Assembly (NCBI GenBank): GCA_009773355.1 | Contig: WRPG01000001.1 | Span: forward strand, 124,001 to 188,000 | From: Limisphaerales bacterium | GTDB taxonomy: Bacteria; Verrucomicrobiota; Verrucomicrobiia; Limisphaerales; SXTU01 | Length of the DNA: 64,000 nt | Reading direction: 5' to 3' | Part shown: positions 57,343-64,000 of the stretch, piece by piece | Layout of the letters: each line of letters begins with the position of its first letter | How positions within the stretch are numbered: position 1 is the stretch's first letter | The notes under the pieces: generated by a model | Databases searched by the model: none | Seen by the model: only the letters and a program-made list of their open reading frames with translations | What the model was told of the DNA's origin: nothing | Program-made: the position numbers and the translations under genes

Positions 57343-60129
57343 CTACGGCAGCAGCACGATGCGGTAAAAGCGCAGCACATTGCCGGCGGCGGTGCTGTCC
57401 GTGAACGAGGCGGTGCCGCCGGAGACCGTGTTGGTCACGATGGGCGTCCAGGTCACCAGGTTCGTGGAAGTCTCGAGCCGGTAGGCGCGTCCGTTGTCCC
57501 CGCCAGCGGTCATCTGAAACAGTCCGCCGGGCTGGAACGAAGCGCTGCCGACGGAGAACGGGTTGAACACGACGAGCGTCGCGTTGGAACTGGTGATGGG
57601 GCCGAGCGGCGAGCCGACCACGCAGGCGTAGTTGCCCGAGTTGACGAGCTGCAGGCTGCTCAACGCGAGCGACGAGCTGGTCTGGCCAGCCAAGGGCGAG
57701 CCGTTGAGCGTCCATTGATACGTGAACGGCCCGGTGAACGCCCCGATCCCCACCGCGCCGACGGCAAGCGTGGCGCTGCCGCCGACGGTGACCGCCGCGT
57801 TCGTCGGCTGCGGGCTGATGCTGAAGGGCGGCAGGACGGTGAGCACCGCGCTGGCGCTGAAGACCGAGGTGAACGGATTGGTCACCACCACGTCATACGT
57901 GCCGGCATCGCCGGCCTGCGCGTTGGTGAGGGTGAGGCTCTGGTTGACCGCCCCGTTGATGGGCGTGCCGTTGCGGCGCCACTGGTATCCCAAGGGCGCG
58001 GTGCCATCCGCCGAGACGGTGAAAGTGACGTTCGAGCCAATGATGACGGACTGGTTGGTCGGGCTGGCGAGGATGATGGACGGGGCGTTCACGAACAGTC
58101 CGGCGTTGGCGCTGAAGACGGCATCCACATCGTTGGACAACTGGAGCGCATACAGCCCCACGTTGGCCAGTTGCACGTTGGTCAGCGTCAGCGTGGGACT
58201 GAGGGCGTTGGTCAGCGGGAGGCCATTAAAAAACCACAGGAAGCTCAAGGGGGCGTCCCCGGTGCCATTCGCAGCGAATGTCACCGTGGAACCCGCCGTG
58301 ACCGTGCGGCTGAGCGGGTTCTGCGTGATCACCGGCGGCAGCTTGACGGTCAACGTGGCATTGGAACTGATCAGAACGCCGGTGAAACCACTGACCCGCA
58401 CCGAGTAGATGCCCGAGTCGGAAGTCTGGGCGTTGGTGATGGAATAGTTCGTGCCGTTGGCCCCCGGGATCGGGGTGCCGTTGAACAACCACTGGTAGAT
58501 CACCGGCAGGGTGTTCGACGTGACGACGCTGAAACTGGCCGTCTGCCCCAGCTTGATTCGCGAACTTTGCGGGTGCTGCAAAATGCTGAAGTCCCCCGCC
58601 AGCGATGCCATGTAGAGGTCGCCGCTGCCGGCGTTGGTCAACGTGAATGAGCCAAACGTGGCCGCTCCCTCGTAGCGTCCGGCAAGATAGAAGCGACCGA
58701 GCTGGTCGTATCCGATGCGGGGGCCGGCTCCGAAAAGGCTCGTCGTGGGCGAGCCGCCACTGAAGCCAAACCCGATCGTCGCGCTGGCCGACTGCGCCCA
58801 CAAGGGCGATCCGTTCGGGTCGAACTTCATGATGAACGTGGCCGTTGTTCCAGAGGTGTTTGCCACGCCGACGGTGCCGAACCTGATATCGGTGGAGTCG
58901 AACTGACCGCTCAGGTAGATGTAGCCGCCCGCGTCCGTGGTCACAAAAAAGCCCACTTCATTGTTGGTGTCCGTGCTCACCCCGCGCCGCGCCCACAAGA
59001 GCTGGCCCGCCGCGCTGAATTTGGCGATGAAGGCGTCGAACGCGCCTTGGTTGGTCAGCACGGTGGGGCCGAGGGCCAGATCGGCCGCCGCGTAGCCTGA
59101 CACGATGATGTTGTTCGCCGGATCCGTGGCCAGGCCCAACGGCCCGTCTTCCGCCGGGCTGCCGAACGACTGAATCCAAACCGGCTGCAAGCCTTGCGTG
59201 AACTTCGCCATCACCACGTCAGGTCCGCCCCGGCTTGTGATCGTGGTGGCCCCCAATGTGATGTCCGCGTCCGAAACGGCCAGGACTACGACCTCCCCTT
59301 GGTTGTCCACACTGAGGCTGCGGGGCGCGTCATTGCCAGCGCCGCCGAACTGGGTGGCACCGAGCGGGTTTCCCGCCAAGTCCAGCTTCACGATGGCCAC
59401 ATCCTGGGCGCCTTGCGACGAGAGGACTTGAAACACGCCCCCGCCCACGTCGATCTGCACGCTCCCCGCGAAATCGAAGGTGGCGAACAGATTTGTCCCG
59501 CTCAAAGCCAAACCAGCCCGGCCCGCCGTCGCCGATGGGTTGGTGGTCTCATCCAATGGGCCGCCAAAGGCACGGGCCCACAACACGTTCCCGTTGGGGT
59601 CCAGCTTGGCGATGAAAACGTCACGGGAGTTCACGGAGGATTGGAACGTGAACGGGCCAATCGTCATGCTGCCGGCGAAAGACCCCATGACATAGACGTT
59701 CCCACCCGCATCGAAGGCGACCCGGTGCGCCCCGGCCACGAGCGTGCCTTGGACTGTCCGAACCCAGAGGGCGTTGCCGTCGGAGTCATACTTCGCGAAG
59801 TAACCACCAATCGCACCAACGGGCAGGTTCACGGTGATCGCCCCAAACGTGGTTGGCGAACCGGGGTTCAAATTGCCCACGATGACATAGTTGCCAGCCG
59901 GATCCACCGCCATGTCCCTCAAGTCCTCGCTCGCAATGCTGCCCGCCCGCGTCGCCCAGCGGTAGGCTGGTGCCGTCACCTGCGCCTGCGCGGCCCCCAG
60001 CAGCAGTCCCAAGGCGAGCATCAGGCCGGCCAACCAGCGCGTCCCCCGCACGGCCAATACGGGCCGGTGACTCGTTCCCTCCCTGCGGACAGGCAAAGGC
60101 CCGCGTGCCGTTCTCTTGGTAAGCTGCAT
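57343..60129 (-). CDS. large secreted protein: beta-propeller-type repeats plus Ig-like domains
   Basis: 928 aa. A long basic leader, then signal core GLMLALGLLLGAAQAQV. Residues about 55-450 have repeats of the SBBP kind (AFDAGGNVYVMGSFAGSMTIG, IAKLDPNGNVLWARAFGG). Residues about 455-835 hold four Ig-like domains, each with a QW or FLW core and a DSGIYSVRV/DAGTYDVVV end. The C-terminal domain ends NVLRFYRIVLLP. Extracellular adhesion or polymer binding is likely; no catalytic site seen. ATG 60129 is chosen; a later start at the signal core cannot be excluded. Confidence 0.85.
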   Translation of the reverse strand: MQLTKRTARGPLPVRREGTSHRPVLAVRGTRWLAGLMLALGLLLGAAQAQVTAPAYRWATRAGSIASEDLRDMAVDPAGNYVIVGNLNPGSPTTFGAITVNLPVGAIGGYFAKYDSDGNALWVRTVQGTLVAGAHRVAFDAGGNVYVMGSFAGSMTIGPFTFQSSVNSRDVFIAKLDPNGNVLWARAFGGPLDETTNPSATAGRAGLALSGTNLFATFDFAGSVQIDVGGGVFQVLSSQGAQDVAIVKLDLAGNPLGATQFGGAGNDAPRSLSVDNQGEVVVLAVSDADITLGATTITSRGGPDVVMAKFTQGLQPVWIQSFGSPAEDGPLGLATDPANNIIVSGYAAADLALGPTVLTNQGAFDAFIAKFSAAGQLLWARRGVSTDTNNEVGFFVTTDAGGYIYLSGQFDSTDIRFGTVGVANTSGTTATFIMKFDPNGSPLWAQSASATIGFGFSGGSPTTSLFGAGPRIGYDQLGRFYLAGRYEGAATFGSFTLTNAGSGDLYMASLAGDFSILQHPQSSRIKLGQTASFSVVTSNTLPVIYQWLFNGTPIPGANGTNYSITNAQTSDSGIYSVRVSGFTGVLISSNATLTVKLPPVITQNPLSRTVTAGSTVTFAANGTGDAPLSFLWFFNGLPLTNALSPTLTLTNVQLANVGLYALQLSNDVDAVFSANAGLFVNAPSIILASPTNQSVIIGSNVTFTVSADGTAPLGYQWRRNGTPINGAVNQSLTLTNAQAGDAGTYDVVVTNPFTSVFSASAVLTVLPPFSISPQPTNAAVTVGGSATLAVGAVGIGAFTGPFTYQWTLNGSPLAGQTSSSLALSSLQLVNSGNYACVVGSPLGPITSSNATLVVFNPFSVGSASFQPGGLFQMTAGGDNGRAYRLETSTNLVTWTPIVTNTVSGGTASFTDSTAAGNVLRFYRIVLLP

Positions 60130-60214
60130 TGAGGCGGCATCATCGGGGAAGCGTCCCGCAAAAATCAATACCGTAGAAGCCGCAGACTGCGGAAAGGGGC
60201 GCATCTTGCCCCTT

Positions 60215-60336
60215 GGAGCGCGGCTGTGTCGCAGACCACCCGCAGCAGCCACGTCCGCACACAACGGCTGGCCGACCCGGACCACGCGACCGCAGGCCAC
60301 GCGCTGCGGCTGGTGTTCCACACACAGCCGCGCTCC
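60215..60336. repeat. REPIN-like element, GGAGC/GCGGCTGTGT arms
   Basis: Exact 15-nt inverted arms (GGAGCGCGGCTGTGT at 60215 and its complement ending at 60336) around 92 nt. The right side also folds alone (GCGGCTG with GTGT and ACAC inside). Located in the 306-bp gap between two divergent secreted-protein genes; nothing else recognisable is there. Shares arms with 30818-30872. Confidence 0.75.
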
Positions 60337-60435
60337 GGCCAATCTAACTTCAGGGCAGTGCCCAGATGCGCCCGTCAGAACCTCCGCCGAACTATTGGCT
60401 GGTTTTGGAACGCGATTTGACCAACATCGCGGGCC

Positions 60436-61605
60436 GTGAAGCTCGCCGCCTCCGCCCTGCTTGGATTCGCCGCCGGTCTGGTGTTGTTCTGCTCGCCGGC
60501 CGAGGCCCAGCAGCATCGCGCCACCCGGCTGGGCAATCCCGCCACGCGCTTTGCCCCGCCGCTTTACACGCCCGATGACCTGCGTGCGCGCTTCCGCGAT
60601 CCCAAGCTCCGCCCCGACTTCGCCTCCGTCCTCGCGCAATGGGGCTGGGCGGGCAACCTCGAAGACCTCTTCCGCGCCGCCGAGGCCGCCGAGGTGGTCG
60701 AGTGGCCCATCCCCGTCGGCGAGCGGATGCCCTTCATGTCGTCGCGCGAGGGCGGCCGGGCCATCTGCCTCAAGGACGTGCTTTGGGCGGGCAAGGAACC
60801 CGCGCCGGCCTACGCGTTCAACTTCACCTCGATGGGCCGCCGCTACCGCTGCGTGACGCCCAAGGCGTGCAGCAACTTCTTCCTCTACGACCTCGGCGGC
60901 GAACCTAAGCCCGCGCTGGCCCTCGTGTGCCACGCCCCCGCCCGCGAGTTCACGGGCCGGCCCATGAAAGTCTGCTTCACCCTCCGCAACACCGGCGATG
61001 GTCCCGAACCGAGGACGACCATCACCCTGCCCATCCCCGTGGGAGCCGCCTTCAACAGCGCCACCGAGGGCGGCGTCTCGACCGAGGAGCGCGTCACCTG
61101 GGAGATTCCCGAGCTGGCCCCGAAGACCAGCCGCGAGGTCTGCGCCGTCTTCACGATGCGCACGCCGGGCCGGGTGAACTTCAAGCCGGTCGCCAGCGGC
61201 GCAATCGCCGGCCCCGCCCATTGCGAATGCCAGACCCAGATCATCGGCGTCCACGCCCTCGGCGTCGAAGTCGTGGACCTCGCCGACCCCATCGAAGTCG
61301 GCAAGGTCGTCACCTACGTCATCAGCATCACCAACCAGGGCGACCAGGTCGGCACCGGCATCCGCGTCGTCTGCACCGTGCCGGACAGCCAGGAATTCGT
61401 CTTCGGCAGCGGCACCACGCCCGTGTCGGCGCAGGGCCGCACCCTCACCATGCAGGTGCTCCCCGCGCTGGAGGGCAAGGCCACGGCCACCTGGCGCGTG
61501 CTCACCAAGGCGTTGCGTCCCGACGATTCCCGCTTCCGCGTGGAATACAGCAGCGACCAGTTCGAGAAGCCCATCCGCGAGGACGAGGCCACGCGGCTGT
61601 ATTGA
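60436..61605 (+). CDS. secreted DUF11-type repeat protein
   Basis: 389 aa from GTG 60436. Signal peptide KLAASALLGFAAGLVLFCSPAEAQ. Two DUF11-like beta-domains in the second half: GRPMKVCFTLRNTGDGPEPRTTITLPIP and VGKVVTYVISITNQGDQVGTGIRVVCTVP. The N-terminal part (about 30-160) has Cys pairs (ICLKD, RCVTPKACSNFF). Probably a cell-surface structural protein. ATG is absent; GTG is the only start ahead of the signal peptide. Confidence 0.8.
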   Translation: MKLAASALLGFAAGLVLFCSPAEAQQHRATRLGNPATRFAPPLYTPDDLRARFRDPKLRPDFASVLAQWGWAGNLEDLFRAAEAAEVVEWPIPVGERMPFMSSREGGRAICLKDVLWAGKEPAPAYAFNFTSMGRRYRCVTPKACSNFFLYDLGGEPKPALALVCHAPAREFTGRPMKVCFTLRNTGDGPEPRTTITLPIPVGAAFNSATEGGVSTEERVTWEIPELAPKTSREVCAVFTMRTPGRVNFKPVASGAIAGPAHCECQTQIIGVHALGVEVVDLADPIEVGKVVTYVISITNQGDQVGTGIRVVCTVPDSQEFVFGSGTTPVSAQGRTLTMQVLPALEGKATATWRVLTKALRPDDSRFRVEYSSDQFEKPIREDEATRLY

Positions 61606-61765
61606 GTCTCCGCCGACCTTCAGCAGGCTCGCGCCGGCGTTTGGCCCAGAAAGGAAAGTTCGATCAAGGGCCGCTTCTCCGGCGCGTTGGGCAGGCTGAA
61701 TTCTCCATCTCAAATGGCGAGAAATGTTATCGCGGCCCGGTGGCTAATCCGTCAGATTCACTGGC

Positions 61766-64000
61766 ATGAGAACCTTGATTTGCGGTCTGGCTGGGCTGCT
61801 TGCCTGGACGGCCTTCGCGGCCGACCCGAAGCCGAAGGCGAAGACCAAGGCCATGCCCGCGCCCGCCGGCGTGCCGGCCATCACGCGGCTGGAACCGCGC
61901 GGCATCCAGCGCGGCGTGGAGACGCGGCTCAAGCTCGTGGGCAGCAATCTCGCGGGGCTGACCAATGTCACCTTCCACAGTCCCAAGCTCACAGGCGCGC
62001 TGCTGCCGGATGCGAAGGCGGGCGAGGCGTGGCTCACGGTCAAGGCGGTGGCGGACTTGGCGCGCGGGAGCTACGAGTTGTCCGTGAAGAGTGCGGCGGG
62101 CGAGAGTGCGCGGGTGAAGCTGCATGTGGATGACTTGCGGCAGGCGACGGATGCGGCGCAGACGGAAGCGTTGCCCGTGAGTTTCTGGGGCACGCTGGAG
62201 CAGCCGGGCAGGCCGGTGGAGTTCAGCTTCAACGCCGTCGCGGGCCAGAACCTCGTCTGCGACCTCGCCGCCGAGCGCCTCGGCTCCAAGGCCGTCAACG
62301 CCATGCTCACGCTGCTGGACGCACGCGGGCGCGTGCTGGCGGTGAACCGCGGCTTCGACGGCAGTTCGGACGCGTTGCTCGTCCATCGTCTGACCGCCGC
62401 CGGTCGCTACACCGTGCGCGTGAGCGACCTGCAATACATGGCGTCGCCGGAGCATTTCTTCCGCGTGTCAGTGGGCGAGCTGCCGGTGGTCACGGGCGTT
62501 TTCCCGCTCGCGGTGCCGGCAGACAAGGAGACGGAAGTGCAACTCTCAGGCGAGAATTTGCCGCCCGGCGCGAGCGCGAAGGTGAAGGCTGGCACGATGG
62601 GCGAAGTCACCGTGCCGGTGGACGCGGAGAAGTTCCGCGCCAGGAAAGAATTCAAAGTGCTCGTGAGTGCGACGGCAGAGCTGTTGGAGACGGAGCCGAA
62701 TGACACGCCGGCCAGCGCGACTTCCATTCAAGTTCCAGGCGGCGCGAACGGACGGTTGAGCAAGCCCACGGACGCCGACCTCTTCCGCTTCGACGCCAAG
62801 AAAGGCCAGCGCTGGGTCATCGAAACGATGGCCGCGCGGCGTGGTTCGCCGGCGGACACGAAGATTGAGGTGCTGCACGCTGATGGCCAGCCCGTCGAGC
62901 GGCTGTGGCTTCAGGCCGTGCGCGATTCGAGCGTCACCTTTCGTGGCATTGACTCGAACAACCCCGACGTGCGCCTCGTGAACTGGGAGGAGATGGAGTT
63001 GAACCAGTGGCTCTACCTCGGCGGCGAAGTGTGCCGGCTCTTCCGCGCGCCGCGCGGGCCAGACGCGGGCTTCCTGCTCTACAACCGCGCCGGCCGCCTC
63101 GCCTACTTCGATACCAGCCCGGTCGCGCATCCGCTCGACGAGCCGGCCTACATCGTGGAGCCGCACCCGCCCGGCGTGCGGTTCGTGCCGAACGGACTAC
63201 CGGTCTTCAAACTGCCCTACGCGAACGACGACGACGGCGAGCGCAAGCTCGGCACCGACTCGCGGCTGAACTTCTCCCCGCCCGCCGACGGCAGCTATCT
63301 CGTGCGCGTCACGGAGTCGAAGGGTTTCAGCGGCGACCGTTACGCCTACCGGCTCATTGTGCGCGAGGCGAAGCCGGACTTCACCCCGACGCTCACCGGC
63401 GCGAACCAGACCATCCCGCGCGGCTCGGGCCGGAACTTCTCGGTGAAGCTCGACCGCGCGGACGGCTTCACCGGCGCGGTGCGCGTGGATGTGAGCGGCA
63501 TGCCGCGCGGCTGGTTCGCCTCGACGCCGCTGGTGGTCGAGGCCGGGCATTTCGAGGCCGACGGCTCGTTGTTCGCCAGCGCCGACGCCGCCGAGGTCTC
63601 CACCGCCGCGTGGAAACTGGTGAAAGTCACCGCCACCGCGACCGTGGACGGCCAGCCGGTCACGAAGCCGCTGAACAACTTCGGCACGCTCAAGCTTGGC
63701 GACGCGCCGAAGGTTTTCCTCTCGCTCCAAAACTCAGCGTTGCCGCTGCCGGCCGCCGCCGTGGGCGCGATTCCCACCAGCATCCCCGAAATCACCATCG
63801 CGCCCGGCACGGAAGTCCCCGCGTGGCTGCGCGTCGTGCGCAACGGCGACACGAACCTCGTGGACATGGACATCGAGAACCTTCCGCACGGCATCATCGT
63901 CTCGGACATCGGCTTGAACGGCGTGCAAATCGCGGCGGGCGAAGCCGAGCGGAAAATCTTCTTCAGTTGCGCCCGTTGGGTGCCGGAGACCGACCGCCTC
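61766..64000 (+). CDS. secreted PPC-domain protein (planctomycete type), 3' end beyond window
   Basis: At least 745 codons, open to the window edge. Signal peptide RTLICGLAGLLAWTAFA. IPT/TIG-like start (PAITRLEPRGIQRGVETRLKLVGSNL), then pre-peptidase C-terminal-type domains (FSFNAVAGQNLVCDLAAERLGS, TEPNDTPASATSIQVPG ... DADLFRFDAKKGQRWVIE, SYLVRVTESKGFSGDRYAYRL). Such proteins accompany DUF1501/PSCyt1 sets in Planctomycetes and Verrucomicrobia; no catalytic site is visible in the part seen. Confidence 0.85.
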   Translation, partial: MRTLICGLAGLLAWTAFAADPKPKAKTKAMPAPAGVPAITRLEPRGIQRGVETRLKLVGSNLAGLTNVTFHSPKLTGALLPDAKAGEAWLTVKAVADLARGSYELSVKSAAGESARVKLHVDDLRQATDAAQTEALPVSFWGTLEQPGRPVEFSFNAVAGQNLVCDLAAERLGSKAVNAMLTLLDARGRVLAVNRGFDGSSDALLVHRLTAAGRYTVRVSDLQYMASPEHFFRVSVGELPVVTGVFPLAVPADKETEVQLSGENLPPGASAKVKAGTMGEVTVPVDAEKFRARKEFKVLVSATAELLETEPNDTPASATSIQVPGGANGRLSKPTDADLFRFDAKKGQRWVIETMAARRGSPADTKIEVLHADGQPVERLWLQAVRDSSVTFRGIDSNNPDVRLVNWEEMELNQWLYLGGEVCRLFRAPRGPDAGFLLYNRAGRLAYFDTSPVAHPLDEPAYIVEPHPPGVRFVPNGLPVFKLPYANDDDGERKLGTDSRLNFSPPADGSYLVRVTESKGFSGDRYAYRLIVREAKPDFTPTLTGANQTIPRGSGRNFSVKLDRADGFTGAVRVDVSGMPRGWFASTPLVVEAGHFEADGSLFASADAAEVSTAAWKLVKVTATATVDGQPVTKPLNNFGTLKLGDAPKVFLSLQNSALPLPAAAVGAIPTSIPEITIAPGTEVPAWLRVVRNGDTNLVDMDIENLPHGIIVSDIGLNGVQIAAGEAERKIFFSCARWVPETDRL

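Overview
The window looks like a chromosome segment of a free-living, high-GC Verrucomicrobia-type bacterium (Pedosphaera/Limisphaerales-like). This is inferred from the gene families, not from a search: Tat-exported DUF1501 proteins paired with cytochrome-like PSCyt1/DUF1549/DUF1553 proteins, pseudopilins with the [19 protein letters not shown] start, FecR and PPC-type surface proteins, and a secreted protein with Ig-like repeats. About 50 genes lie on both strands with short gaps. One tRNA (Tyr) is present. I saw no rRNA, CRISPR array, prophage or classical insertion sequence.

Layout. 0-6 kb: a CHASE2 nucleotide cyclase divergent from a FecR-domain surface protein and a small outer-membrane barrel. 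6-12 kb: ACT protein, first DUF1501/PSCyt1 pair, sugar-phosphate isomerase-like protein. 12-17 kb: two coupled membrane/secreted proteins, tRNA-Tyr, a frameshifted pseudopilin. 17-27 kb: argF, a serine hydrolase, a GH13 enzyme, another DUF1501 protein and a damaged dapF. 26-31 kb: second DUF1501/PSCyt1 pair with ATGA overlap. 31-36 kb: lipoate-ligase-like protein, glycosyltransferase, and an XRE-cupin regulator divergent from tdh-kbl (threonine to glycine) over a multi-site operator. 36-51 kb: a probable hydroxyproline/peptide-catabolism region (DPP-IV-like peptidase, DapA-family lyase, 4-hydroxyproline epimerase, FAD-dependent D-amino acid dehydrogenase, aldehyde-dehydrogenase-like protein, gamma-glutamyltransferase). 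51-64 kb: pseudopilin, CobA-HemD fusion, SDR, zwf-pgl, and large secreted proteins.

The unusual part is the repeat load. (1) Short hairpin repeats of REP type, mostly as inverted pairs (REPINs). The best-defined family has lead GGAG, a 7-bp stem and loop GTCCA, with compensatory stem changes between copies. (2) A RAYT (REP-associated HUH/tyrosine transposase) bracketed by such pairs and fused in frame to the end of the hydroxyproline epimerase gene. (3) Larger inverted repeats built of degenerate 7-nt units. Copies of both repeat classes sit inside genes, in frame and without stop codons: behind start codons and ahead of signal peptides, in loops, or inside enzyme domains. Some supply a stop codon, a start region or the hydrophobic core of a signal peptide. 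This resembles the palindromic elements that insert into Rickettsia genes, here together with a candidate mobilising enzyme, and is the best candidate in the window for an undescribed system.
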